Positions 1-11,343 of a DNA stretch of 64,000 nucleotides are shown piece by piece (position 1 is the first letter of the stretch; the number at the start of each line of letters is the position of its first letter). This DNA comes from Xylogone sp. PMI_703 (Eukaryota > Ascomycota > Leotiomycetes). Location of the stretch: positions 6,758,001 through 6,822,000 of the forward strand of contig JAJTUQ010000002.1 of assembly GCA_021399445.1 (NCBI GenBank), given 5' to 3'. Below the pieces are notes generated by a model. It was not told the origin of the DNA. It saw only the letters and a list, made by a program, of their open reading frames with translations, and did not search any database. Both the position numbers and the translations under genes were made by a program.

Positions 1-890
1 TTCCTACGGTCTTGGGGAAGACCAATTTTCATACCACTATGAAAACCGACAGTGTCAAGAGTATCTGAAGCTTGGCCTTCAAGGTGTTTCTGTAATTTAT
101 GCGTCTGGTGATAGTGGTGTGAGTAATCGCGGGGAGTGCATTGAGCCTAAAAATGCTAGCAGCTACCCGGTTGGTAGTTGGGGTGCTTTTTCTCCCAGTT
201 TCCCAGCAGCTTGTCCCTACTTAACGTCTGTGGGAGGTACAATGGTAACGTTAAGTGTGATTCGAATTTTTACAATCTGAAGCTAATTTTATAAAGCTAA
301 ATAACACAGCCGAACTAGTGGAAACCGCCGTATCTGTACCGGCCGAGCAGTTTTGGTCTGGGGGTGGCTTCAGTAACTACTGGCCAGCTCCTGACTATCA
401 AGCATCTACTATCAGCTCATACTTCAAGAACACCCCTCCGCCGTATACTGATACGGTGTTTGGTACTCCTGTATACAATAGCTCTGGCCGTGGCTATCCG
501 GATGTAGCTGCTCTTGGCCTAAACATCTTTATGTACACTGGAGGCATACCGTATTTTGCAGGTGGCACCAGTGCATCTGCTCCTATATTTGCTAGCATCG
601 TCACTCTCATCAACGAGCAGCGACTTGCAGCAGGAAAAAGTACCGTAGGATTCCTGAATCCTACTCTCTACCAGAACCCTGATGCCTTCAATGATGTAAG
701 TAACCGCCCCTGATTTACATCTACAAAGCAATATTTTAACTTAGCCTTTAATAAACTCTAGATCACCACTGGCAACAATCCCGGGTGTGGCACGAATGGT
801 TTTGACGCTGTCAAAGGCTGGGACCCAGTAACAGGTCTTGGAACTCCTATCTTTGATAAACTCCTAGAAATATTCCTGGCTCTACCATAA
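1..890 (+). CDS. Sedolisin (S53) serine-carboxyl protease, 3' part
   Basis: This is the C-terminal part of a secreted acid peptidase of the sedolisin/tripeptidyl-peptidase family; the 5' end lies before the window. Three exons join cleanly: up to 244, 297-695 and 762-890, with introns 245-296 and 696-761. Visible family marks are the oxyanion-hole region YASGDSGV, the active-site serine in GGTSASAP, and the C-terminal calcium-binding region around GWDPVTGLGTP. The catalytic Glu and Asp pair would lie upstream and cannot be checked. Such enzymes are normally made as prepro-proteins and cleave tripeptides or internal bonds at acidic pH outside the cell. The following gene is transcribed in the opposite direction. 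The family call is firm; the exact subtype (grifolisin-like or TPP-like) is open. Confidence 0.88.
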
Positions 891-1797
891 GCATGTAAGA
901 CTTGATTAACGGTTTAGATAAGTTGAACCGTGCAGAGGAACTTAAGCTATTCATTTTCTTGGAACCCTCTTCTGAAAGGGCCTCATTAGTCTGCATCCTA
1001 TATTTCTCAAACATCGCAATAGCATCAAATTATCAGAACCGGGAGGATCAACCAGAAGTGCACTAATAGCATTATTAGTGGATAATTGATGGTAGACACC
1101 TATAGCATGATGACTTTTTATCAAATAACATAATTTTGCTAGTAGAATATGTTCACTATGACTTGGGGGTTGAATAAAGACTGCTACTGATCGTGTGTAA
1201 ACACCATGCCCGATATCAATCCTATGCCAAAGTTCGATCCACTTGGATTCGAACTTTCAGCAGATGACAATTGCTGTAAGTCAGTTGCAGTATCTTTGTA
1301 ATGTACGTCACAATACTTTTCAAGATAGACACACGTGCTTATCCTCTCAGTGACACTTAGTTGTGGGATACTTACAGTAGCGCTAAGTGGGTTCTTTATA
1401 GTATGCCTTAAATTCAAGTTGACTTTTTAAGAATGACTAGGTAGATCTGCAGCACATCTTAGTATCTTTAATTCGCTGCCATATCCACTTCGCAGATTAT
1501 TCAGCTTTGGATAAAACGAACATTAGATGTCAGTGTTCTATGAATAAAGTGCAGATTAGTCATGTCACAAGACAGTAAATTCTCTTCACTTAAAACTCAT
1601 CATCATACAAATCGAAGTCTATTTATCCAAATTTCCTAACAACAACTTTTCTATAATGCTGAATTACAGAGGTAATATTACTAGTACATCTTTTTATATC
1701 CCATTCCATCCTTGAATGCGTTATTATATAAGGTAACTACAAGACTCCATCCAACCTAACGTATGATACATTCCAAATCATGCGAAAGTCTTTTCTT
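891..1797. other. Intergenic, no gene seen
   Basis: AT-rich spacer between two convergent genes. Only short open frames without recognisable motifs occur here, and I see no RNA gene or transposon end. Confidence 0.6.
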
Positions 1798-3079
1798 TTA
1801 AAACTCTGTCGCACTATGAGTAACAACGCTCACATCGCTATGAGACTGCCCTGACTGCGCATAGCTTTTTGCACGATATGATGGTCTAAGATCTGGACTG
1901 TCCAAGGACCGGTTCTCATGAACGATGATGCGGTCCTGCTTGACGGCAATCCCTTGCATGCTCTCGCTGCTTTCTCCTTTCCTTCCTAACTCGGTATCAT
2001 CTTGGCGTTTATAACCTTTCTTCCCAATTGTAGCCAGTTCTGATGATTGAACATAAGCACCTTTACTGGACCCAGAATTCAATCCCTTAAACAAAGTACG
2101 AAGCATCGGCAGTGATCCAGCAATTAATGCAAGGTCACACTCCACAACCGTCCATAGGATAATATCACCAATACCAACTGAAGTAAATGAACCACGTTAG
2201 CATATACGAATATATAAGTTAGACTATACATATAGCACTCACCTAAATAGTTTGTCTTCGCAAAGTATGCTGTGCCAAAGGGAAGTCGAGCAATGGTAGC
2301 AACGGAAGCCAGTACACCAAGAGATAGGACCCCGATAACGGCGCTTTTACGTTTTCGTGTCATTTGTATATCTTTCAGCATGAGAAATGGTAAAACAGCC
2401 GTAGTGACATCGGTAAGAAGATTGAAAGCTGAGACGACAAAAGTAATGACAACTGTTATGGTGCTGGGGACGCAGATGCCTGCAACTTCGCCCCAGCTTC
2501 TTTGGATTGGTCGACACTGTGTCAGGACATATATATCAACAAATACTGCACAGAAGATATTAATGCCGATCATGATCCAAAGGGCTACTCGGTGCCATTT
2601 TTTAACAGCGATACGGAGAAGGGTCAGACAGATGCTAGATTTGATGAAGACGAAGCCGCTGAGAAAGAACACCTGCCAGAGGAATATTGACTATTGAAGA
2701 TATAAGAATTAGATCCAGTATTTGCACTACAAGTTGCGTACCTTGGCTCCCTCCATATATATCACGCCAGTTGGCCCTCCAGGTATGCGAGAGTCAGGAC
2801 TGCCTAGTCCTGTAAACGTGCCATAACAGATAACAGCATTATGTACCATATTAATAACCTCATGCGTAGTTAGTAATGTGAATTGTCAATATACTTAAGA
2901 GCACCTACGAATCCAATGCACATGAGCCAATCTTCCGTTGCGAATAAACCTAACCGGAGGCGGACAAATACTCGCAGCACAATGGTAATGAAACAAAGTA
3001 TAGAGAACGCTATTGTCACACCGAGGATAGCGGCTGCGAGGCCAGTTGGATGGATCGAGTGCCAGCCTTTCGCTGGCAT
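1798..3079 (-). CDS. Fungal rhodopsin-domain (PTH11-like) integral membrane protein
   Basis: Four exons (2858-... order on the minus strand: 2909-3079, 2742-2858, 2243-2690, 1798-2177) give 371 residues. The protein has the seven-helix layout of the fungal 'rhodopsin domain' family (SAT4/PTH11-like): a first helix after GLAAAILGVTIAF, the loop motif ATEDWLMCIGF, and the CRPIQRSW motif typical of the central loop, with helices around it. The C-terminal 110 or so residues form a hydrophilic, serine- and charge-rich tail. I chose the methionine at 3079 because family members begin only a few residues before the WHSIHPTG-like segment; an in-frame Met at 3109 is possible. Related proteins are candidate G-protein-coupled sensors of surfaces or nutrients, but the ligand is unknown. 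Introns are 50, 51 and 65 nt with good GT-AG ends. Confidence 0.85.
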
Positions 3080-3808
3080 TTTGAAAAATAGTACTGAGTG
3101 ACAAACCACAATGGAGACAGGAGTTGACGAGGTATCCTCAATAAAACCTCCAGCAAGTAATAAACAACAACTATCAGAAAATATAAAACGAGCGAAGAAA
3201 TTGAATACTTTATTTTGTTAGTGTGTCCGCGGTGCGCTTGCACCTATTTCTTAAGTCTGTAGTATTGGATTCCCAGACCCCAGGGGTCATAAGGGGTATC
3301 AGTATTGCCAGGATGCCTATCCCCGGGGTGTAAAACAGCGAGGACTGATCTACAGAAATTGCACTCCATTAGAGAATGACGGCTTCGGGTCTGGGTTAAG
3401 CCACAGCCGCCGGATATACATGTATGGTACCTAGCTCGTTTTCGAATGACAATGTGGAACCGGGAAAAGCGAAGAAATCTACCTCAGGCAGATTATCAAA
3501 ACGAGAAAGAATGCTTATTGTTTGATTGGGAAGGTCGTTTCAGTTGCCGGTATATAGCACCAACATTTTGAAATTGACTCTGAAAATTGAGTTTCAGTTG
3601 GCCTAGGGGTCTACGCCTATCGACCGTATCTTCCCTCGTATCCTCATCCAACTCTCTCTCCCTACACATTTTCGATTAGAATAAATCTGTAGATGCAATA
3701 TCCCCATCAAATCGAAGGAAAACGTAGCAAGTTGCTTTTATGTAGATAATCTAAGTGGGGACAGCAGTTCCTGACATACGGCTTTTCAGCCAATTACGAT
3801 AGAGTCCA
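3080..3808. other. Intergenic, no gene seen
   Basis: Spacer between the rhodopsin-domain gene and the SDR gene. It holds the presumed promoter of the former and the 3' end of the latter. No convincing open frame or repeat was seen. Confidence 0.55.
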
Positions 3809-4975
3809 TCAAGGTTTCATGCCTTTTGTTTTAAGCTGTTCCCACAGCTTTTCCTCCTCTACTAAGATGTTCTTCCCACTGAAGTCACCGTTAGGATCGA
3901 TGTTCGGTAGCAGAGCTTGGAACGGCACAACGCGAACTCTGACGTCTGATTTCTCCTTCATACCAAATTGCATAGCCTCCACCACGTTTCCATCACCGTA
4001 CTGTGGTTCCGTTACTACACGTACCATCACTTCAGCACACTCTGTGGCTGTCATATTCATATCAATCTCCCTAACTTTGTCCTTGCAGTAATCCTGCAAA
4101 ACTGCAGGTGTAAAGGTGGTGGCTGGACACATGGCGGCAACCCTGATGTCGAGGCGAGCTTTCATTTGTGACAAACTTTGTGTGAACGTGGTAAGAGCAG
4201 CTTTGCCTGAGTTATACAGTGGCGTTCCTATCGTAGGTAGGTAGGCACTGAGAGACGAAATGAAGATCAAGTTACCGGCGATCTTATTTTCTAACCAGTA
4301 GTCGATGGCAATTTGGGCGAATCGGATAGGCCCCATAACATTGACAGCAAAGATGTGATATACTCCTGGTGCCGCGTTAGGATCATCTTTGGACAGCGGT
4401 GAGATTCCCGGGGGGTTCCAGAAGCTGGAAGAGGGTGGCTCCCTATAGGCAGCTCATAGTCAGTAACCTTCAAATTGAGAAAGCATCAATCTGTAGACAT
4501 TGCAGCAGGTGTACAGCTGGTATTGTAGAAAGTCATACTGTTCCACCATTACACTCATTCAGAATCAGGTGAAACTTGAGACAGGAGGAAAGGGGGAGCC
4601 TCCCGAACATACCAGATACCAGCTCCAGGGCAGAGCAAGTCAATTCTACCGAATGTTTTCAAGGAGAAATTCCAGGTAGCAGAAATCTGAGACCAGTCCG
4701 ACTGGTCCATTCGGTGGAAGACAGCGGAGGGTGCCCCATCTCGAGGTGGGTGAGGGAACTTGGCAAGAGTCGCTTCTGCTTCCGGACGTAGTGCGATGTC
4801 GGCGAAGACCACAGAGCATCCAGAGTTCAGCAATTGTTCAGCAAATGCATGGTTGATTCCTATATCACGCCACAATGAGACCTCAAACTCTAGCATTTTA
4901 ACACTGTAAATGTCACGTACCACTGCCAGCGCCGGTGACAATGGCAAATTTTCCTTTTAAATCCCAGGCAGACAT
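3809..4975 (-). CDS. Short-chain dehydrogenase/reductase (15-hydroxyprostaglandin / 5'-hydroxyaverantin dehydrogenase-like)
   Basis: Three exons (4921-4975, 4613-4859, 3809-4442) give 311 residues. The N-terminus shows the nucleotide-binding TGxxxGI motif as TGAGSGI, split by the first intron. The catalytic Tyr and Lys are in LYNSGKAAL, with the catalytic Ser region just before (FISSLSAY). The acidic residue after the second strand (VVFADIAL) favours NAD(H). The fold is the classical SDR type, oxidising or reducing a hydroxyl or keto group; the substrate cannot be read. The second intron is longer than most here (170 nt). No copy of the cluster promoter motif was seen upstream, only a poor partial match, so membership in the neighbouring biosynthetic cluster is doubtful. 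Confidence 0.85.
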
Positions 4976-7803
4976 TGTAATTGACCTTGACCGGAGACAC
5001 GGTGGTTTTACTTTGCTTCTGTACTGTGTATATATTTATGAGCAAGTGAATAATGGGTAGATAAGAGAGAATGCCAACGAGGTGTATCGGATGAAATGAT
5101 ATATAGGGGTTCCCTCTAGGGCCCAGGCTTCTTATGCTCTTCTATATATTATCATAGCATCCTATTAGCAAGATACATTCACATAGCTCAAAGCTATAAA
5201 ATAACACTATCGTTGGCAATAGTGCAAAGTAACCCTCTCATGTATTGACAGCAAATATTGCAGGATATCTAGGTCTATCTGGGTTGTGAATCTGCACGAA
5301 AAGGCGCAAATCAGTGTAATAGGTATGAACTCCTGCAGAACCCTTCACATGGCTGTTCATGAGGTTAGCTAGGGAGCACCCAAAACTAGTCTAATGCAAC
5401 CGCAATGCAAGACAGGTTTAGAAGAGGAGAGTGATTATTGCTCGGGATGTATCTCTCAACGGCGATAGGTCGAAAAAGGGTTAAGGGATTTCACGAGCTC
5501 GACGAGATAACTCGGCGATGAGGGTCCAGACATGGGGCCCTGCAAGGAGCATAAAGTGGCCCTAGTTGATTACTTGTCTCCCTAGCATACCCACCGGAAG
5601 AAGCAGAATCGTTCCACCCGAGATGGAGACTATCGTTTGACATGATCAACTAGGCTGGGCGCAGCAAGAATGCTACGTAAAGTCGACATAGAATGAAACT
5701 CACACACCAACGGGCTTCATAATATAACAAACAACAGGTTACATCCTTAGCTTGAGATGCTATATCGCGTACGGGTAAACTCCGCGACAGATGGGATTCT
5801 CTCAGCTGCCAGTTATGCGTATAAGAGCGCTGCATGCTACTGAAGTCGCTGCGAGCATAAATCCAACTATAATTCCATTCTTCTACTGTGCCGTAAACCC
5901 CCTGCTGTGCTCGTTTCTGTGGTAGGGCGGCTTTGTCAATGCTTCGTTTAAGCCATATCCAACAACAGCAGTTAATTGCCGTAAGTGGGACGGATGAGTA
6001 AAAGAAACCTCTGGCATACACGTACCGTGAGCCGGCAGCTTAACGAGGGCTCGGAGAGGATACGGGGCGAGGTACGGAGTATTGCAATCCAATAATTAGC
6101 GATAACAAGTAAGTGAAGGTTTAGTTGTCTCAAGCAAAGGGCCACCCGCGCCTTCCATACCATATATGGGACCAAGCTAAGAAAGAAGAGTTGCCAATTA
6201 ACGCGATGTGGTTGCCCAATTGCTATGGTACCGCAGCTGAAGTAGCACTAGCATGGAGATCCTGCGGTAACCAAAGCGTAAGTTAACACGCGAAGCTTAG
6301 CCACTACCTAGGCGCTTTGAGGGTGGATCAGTTGGTGCTGTCTAATACCATGGTGCTGGGTTTGTATGGGTCCTGTCAAATTTATGCACAGTTCCGTAAA
6401 GTGTCAAAGTTAAGGGGGATCATTGCCAAGTGCAGGAAGCTTGCGGTTACGTATAAGTTACAGAATATTTACAAGGCCTCAGTCTCTAAATTACAGGTAA
6501 AGCTACCTATTCTGCACTGACGCCCTGGCTAATCCTAGTACCCCTTAACCGTGGACTCTCATGATAGTACCAACTGCAGATCTCTGCCTCCTTGAGCAAC
6601 AATGGTCTTGTTTTAGGACTATTTTACGGATGTTTCCCGCAGTGTTCCGCGCCCTGCGGATGCTTGTAATGGTCTAGACATCGTACGAGAGCTTCAATTG
6701 TCAGGGGGTCAAGATGGGAATAGGCCGGGAATCTACTTATTACGGTGGGAAGCTTTTCGTGGCGTCCTTGGTCGGCTTTACTCCATTTCTAGAACGCTCG
6801 TACACTGACGAATGCCGTTATTGACGGACTTAATACATTCTTTTCTAATGGCAAATGAGGCCGCTATTGATTCTTCGATCGTTCCAAAGCAGTGTTCTGT
6901 ATCGTGGGCCTATTATTCTAGTCAGAGTTGAAGCGATGCACTACTATATCGCTGTTCAGCTAGCAGTAAATTGACCAAACCCCCATTAACTGCAGATCTC
7001 TGTTATGTCCGCATCCTCTCTTTTCAAAGCGGTACTCGTACAATCGGTTTTCACCGCTGTAGAGGAGCGAGGCGAGATATCATCTGTGCCGTACGCTGCA
7101 TCATATGATACTCAGGTACCTTCATTTAGCACGGTGTCCGGCACCTTGTTTCGAGACCCCACTAATACCTCTGGAGACTCTATACCGCTGTAAATTCATC
7201 CAGCAACTCTACTGGATGTCGTATACTGTTATCGTATGGATTGAAACAGGACAGTCTTTACTTTAGTTTATACATGTGGTTAGACTCGCTGATTTGCTCC
7301 TCGTGAAGATCTTATTACGTTCAAAGTTAAGTGCTGATACAATCGACCTATCCACATAAGTATTTTTTGGTTGCCATGTTCAAGTTTCAAGCGGCACGAC
7401 CAACACCATGTATGAAAGTATAGGAGGCTAGTCCGGGGAACCGGCAACACCATCAAATTTAGTTCTGAATAATCTCGGGACTAGAGATACTCCATGTATA
7501 TTCCTTATGGGTCCAAAGAATGCCGCTTTTGCAGGAAAGATAACATGCCAAGTTCTCCTAAGTACTCAGAGTTGCTCTATGCGAAATATAGACAACAAGT
7601 CCGCTGAGGCGATGCTTCTTACCGAGCAAACTGTTGACAGTTTGTGCGGTCAAGGAGATATCTGTCTTCTCAGGCATATCATAAGTAGTAGTCAAAAGGA
7701 GTACTTTGTCCACCCAGGTTGTAAAAGCTCTCAGAACATTCATTGATAGATTTACCTCCGTTGAAACATCATGAAATATAGCGTCGTTCCAACTCATCAG
7801 ACG
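4976..7803. other. Gene-poor 2.8 kb stretch
   Basis: Many short open frames on both strands but none with recognisable domains, exon structure or codon coherence. It holds the promoters of the flanking SDR and UbiA genes, which point away from each other. A 15-bp string (AACTGCAGATCTCTG) occurs twice, near 6572 and 6988. It could be a decayed locus, but I recognise nothing in it. Confidence 0.5.
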
Positions 7804-8863
7804 ATGTCTAATACCAATATTCCTCAACCATGTATACCAACCAATATCAAGGATACGTCTCCTAATACTCCGTTAAGAATGGTACGCAATGACAAGTAAC
7901 GCTTGATCTTAATACATGGTTCTAATCCAATAACAGTTGTATTCGGCCGCTTTTCAGTTGCGGGAAACTATCAGTCTTGCCCATCTGATCACCGAGAGTA
8001 ACATTAAGGCGTACGTTCAGCCTGTCATACTCTTTGCTATGCTCAGTGTTGCATCCGGAGGCGTAACGACAAACTCACATCCCACATATAACGAGCTTAT
8101 CAACGCATTCCTACATACCGCTGTCTACATCTGGCTTTACGTTCTGTACTTCGATTGCAGCAACCAGAAAGACCCCGAATCTATCAAGGAGGACAAGCTC
8201 AACAAGCCGTGGCGTGCCATTCCTTCTGGAAGGCTTAGCATAGAAGGTGCTGAGCGTTGGTATGTAGTAGCAAGCTGTCTCTTGTTGTTAGCCAGTAGCA
8301 CATGGCTGGGAGGCTTTCCAGAGGCGGTGGCTTTCATGATTGAAACATGGGTCTATGACTATGCAAGTGGCGCCAATTTTTGGTGGGGAAAGAACTTGAT
8401 AAATGCTTTGTTCTACATGACAGGCCAGCTAGGCGGGACCCGTGTGGCTGCAAGAGCTATGGGATCAACGTCCATTACTAGAGCAAGCTACGAATGGTGC
8501 ATTCTACTCGGCATCAATACTTTTACAACTGTACAAATACAGGACTTGAGAGACCAGGAGGGTGATAAGATTCGTGGAAGACGCACAATGGCATTAGCAC
8601 TAGGAGATGGAACAACTCGTTGGATCACAGCGTTATTCATCTCATTCTGGTCCATTGTTTGTCCGGCATATTGGGGAAATGGTCATTTCACTATGGGTTA
8701 TATATTACCACCGCTGATTGGGATAACTGTGTCAGCGCGGGTGCTATCAAACAGATCTGTCAAGGCTGATCGTTCTACCTTCCATTACTATACTCTCTTA
8801 TGGCTTCCTGCACTTTATTCAATCCCCCTGCTAAGTAAATATCAGTTACTATGGCTGTTTTGA
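7804..8863 (+). CDS. UbiA-superfamily membrane prenyltransferase or terpene-cyclase-like protein
   Basis: Exon 1 (7804-7881) and exon 2 (7937-8863), joined over a 55-nt intron with a TCTAATC branch site, give 334 residues. The protein is strongly hydrophobic with about eight or nine helices. It carries two aspartate-rich segments placed as in UbiA enzymes: the first around residue 100 (FDCSNQKDPESIKED, then LNKPWRAIPSGR), the second near residue 220 as DLRDQEGD, which fits DxxDxxxD. These bind the Mg-diphosphate of a prenyl donor. Fungal members of this branch include the membrane-bound bergamotene cyclase of fumagillin biosynthesis and uncharacterised prenyltransferases; the substrate here is unknown. 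The start is inferred, since the long open frame itself begins without an ATG. It converges on the EthD gene and lacks the shared cluster motif. Confidence 0.8.
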
Positions 8864-9130
8864 GTGATAGGACTGCCCGGGACAAGACAGCTTACGCCAC
8901 CACTACACGGCCTTCAGCAAGAAGGAATCATAGATACAGAAAGAATAGGGTAGGGATAATAATTTGATATAATGGGTTCGCATTTGCGTGGTGCCAGTCC
9001 ATAATGTAAGCAGTTAGAAAGGATACATGGTGCGCTCGATCAGTCTCTAACGACCTCATTATATGAAACTTGAATGTAGCATTACATTAAAGATCGAGTG
9101 ATAATGTTAAAGTCTATTTAGATATCTCAC

Positions 9131-9633
9131 TTAGTTTTCCTTTGGTTGTACATTGCAAATCTTTCCATCCTGGAGATACACTGTCTCAAACCCAGCAAGG
9201 ACTACTACATTCTCAGCAGCTACCCATTCCTTCTCGGGCTCATTAATGCTTTGCAGCCACTCCGGATCGGTCAGAAGACCGCGCATATCATCCGGGCTAC
9301 GAACCCAATATGAGGTCACTGCATCGAAATTTGCCATGCTCCATGGTTTCTTTAACTGCTCAATTTCCGCCGTAAATGCGTGTTGCAGGAATGTTGGTGT
9401 GATAAACTGTCGGACATAATCCGTCAGGTCAATTTACCGCTAATCATAAAGAGCATTAATGAAACACGATGCGGCATACTTACCACACTGTAGTTAACAA
9501 TGTTATGCTTTTGTATCAATTTTATCGCGGATGGTACATGTACTTCTTTCATCCACTTCACAAAATTATCTTCTGAAACGCCTGCTTTCCGATAATGTTG
9601 CACTGTAAACTTCAAGAGCTGTTCCGCTGCCAT
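9131..9633 (-). CDS. EthD-domain small protein
   Basis: Two exons (9484-9633 and 9131-9406) encode 141 residues, a normal size for the fungal EthD dimeric alpha/beta-barrel family. The N-terminus (LLKFTVQHYRKAGVSEDNF, then a conserved HVPSA) and the late DPEWLQSI segment are typical. Fungal EthD proteins in polyketide clusters act as small dehydratases, decarboxylases or cyclases without cofactors. The intron is 77 nt; the acceptor was chosen because the upstream AG leaves an in-frame stop. Two copies of the cluster promoter motif lie about 180-210 bp upstream, in the same orientation, which is the best reason to place this gene in the PKS-NRPS pathway although it lies nearly 19 kb from the synthase. 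Confidence 0.82.
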
Positions 9634-9814
9634 AGTTAAATAGACACTGTCCGCCTGAATAAAAACTATTCTAAGTACAATAAATACATATATTATTCTG
9701 GATCACACTTTTCTTATAAACTTCCCGCACTTGGATTTAGAAAAAAACACTATTGCGACGCGCGAGTGGCTGTTCTAGTTTACAACTCAAACGCTTCCCT
9801 AACTGGTACTTAAA

Positions 9815-9845
9815 GAATCCACCGAGCATTCAGAAAATCCACCGA
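9815..9845 (-). promoter_or_regulatory. Pair of cluster promoter motifs upstream of EthD
   Basis: On the minus strand TCGGTGGATTC (9815-9825) and TCGGTGGATTT (9835-9845) form a direct repeat with 20-bp period. A weaker third copy, TGCGGTGGATC, is at 9904-9914. The CGG core suits a Zn2Cys6 regulator. Binding is inferred. Confidence 0.6.
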
Positions 9846-10504
9846 CCTCAGGAGTACAATTCCGGCATTTGGGTCGTAATCTGATCTAACCAATAGAGTG
9901 TTAGATCCACCGCACTAGCCGCTTTACAAGCCACTCCAAACATCCGTAAGCCACTCAAATGGAGAGAGCTTTTATCCAATTAGAACTAGCTCGCTTGTGG
10001 CATTCACGTGCTCTCACATTTCTATATTAAGGTAGTTATACACGAGTTATGCTAATTTATGAAAAAGCTATGCGTTAAGTAATATTTGTACACGTTAATT
10101 GAGATTTATATTGAAGATTACAGTAACGAGATGCCTATATCTCTTCTTACATATAGCTGAACGTTTTCAGTTATACCGACGTAAGGTAGTCTACTAGGGA
10201 GGCAAGTATCATATAATCCCTCTAAAAGTGCTCTCAAATCAAGTCCCCGTATTGCTCTATATGATCTAATTCGAGAGAGCGAGGTCGATGACATAGATCA
10301 GACCGCAAGAAGGAGCACATGTAGTCGTAAGAGACGCACAGTAGCCATCAAAGCTGTTCCGTGGTCAGCAGCGCGGCCAACGATGTGGTTTCGCACAATG
10401 AGCGTAAGAAACTGGTTATTATCATATACTGTGTAAGACTCCCTAGTTAATATGCTAATGGTCTACTACCTAAGTCAGCTAATGCTCTTTGAAGCTTTGC
10501 AATA
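9846..10504. other. Intergenic, no gene seen
   Basis: AT-rich spacer upstream of the EthD promoter. Nothing codes convincingly; the missing 5' half of the DUF6536 relic downstream could once have been here, but I could not recognise it. Confidence 0.5.
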
Positions 10505-11343
10505 CGCCTCATACTCCCATTGTACCTCCTTAAAGATGCCTTGGCTAGGATTGCCGACCAAGGTCTACCAATTGGACTTTCCGAGCTCTGGCAGCAAGGT
10601 ATAGGTAGGGTTGGTGGTTACGCACTTGTTGTCGGAGTCTGGTCGCGTGCATACTGCTTTATTGACTTCTCACGACAGATCTTCCTCGTCAATATCTTCC
10701 ATCTTCTGGTCAGCCTTATCTCTTCGTCAGCAACACACTGAGTCGGCAACTTCTAGCCGCTGAGTGGACTCGACTACTTTATGTCAATGAGAAGAAGCCC
10801 TTACGTGTATCCTCGCCCCGGGGGATGCAAAGGTCCTCGTACACTCTGTCTCTACCGTTTCGGTATTCTGTCCCAATAATGGCTACTTGAATTTGGATGC
10901 ACTGGTTGGTCTCACAGAGCATCTTTATCGTGCAGACCACAATATTTTCATCCGAAGGGACAAAGGAGCGAATTCCTTGGAAGGACGCCTTACGAATAGG
11001 ATTTTCAGTCTTTGGTCTCATTCTAGTCATTATGACGGAGGGAGCTTTGGTCGTCCGGCTCTTGATTCACTCAGTCATTAGAAAACACCGTAACGTTCCG
11101 GCCGACTTCCCCCGCATGGGAACATGCAGCGCGTCCATCAGTGCAGCTTGCCACCCACCAAGAGAAGACACAGATGCGCATTTGTTCCCTGTGAGCATGG
11201 ATGTCGTTGCTGAACAACCGCTAGGGCATGGCAGATGCACTGAACGACTAACCTTGTCTACCTCGATTGATCTGCAAGAACCCAAAGAGGGATCACTATA
11301 TATGCAGACGGTGATAGTTCACGCTGCTGGCAATAACTGGTAG
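10505..11343 (+). pseudogene. Decayed 3' part of a DUF6536-type fungal membrane protein
   Basis: Two reading frames resemble successive parts of the fungal DUF6536 membrane-protein family. The first (from about 10520) contains GLPIGLSELWQQG. The second, in another frame, runs through KPLRVSSPRGMQRS and RYSVPIMAT, meets a TGA at about 10885, and continues in the same frame as HWLVSQSIF, a hydrophobic helix, and the family hallmark GTCSASISAACHPP before a stop at 11343. At least one frameshift and one nonsense codon are needed to connect them, and the N-terminal half is missing, so this is read as a pseudogene. It lies between cluster genes and has no promoter motif. The family match rests on recall of conserved strings, not on a search. 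Confidence 0.6.

Noticed and set aside
4991..5009. CCGGAG and ACGGTGGTTTT strings upstream of the SDR gene as cluster motifs
   Set aside because: They miss the consensus at two or more fixed positions and lack the usual spacing.
7558..7827. Minus-strand open frame overlapping the start of the UbiA gene
   Set aside because: No recognisable domain and it overlaps the well-supported first exon of the UbiA gene on the other strand. It could be a relic but cannot be supported.
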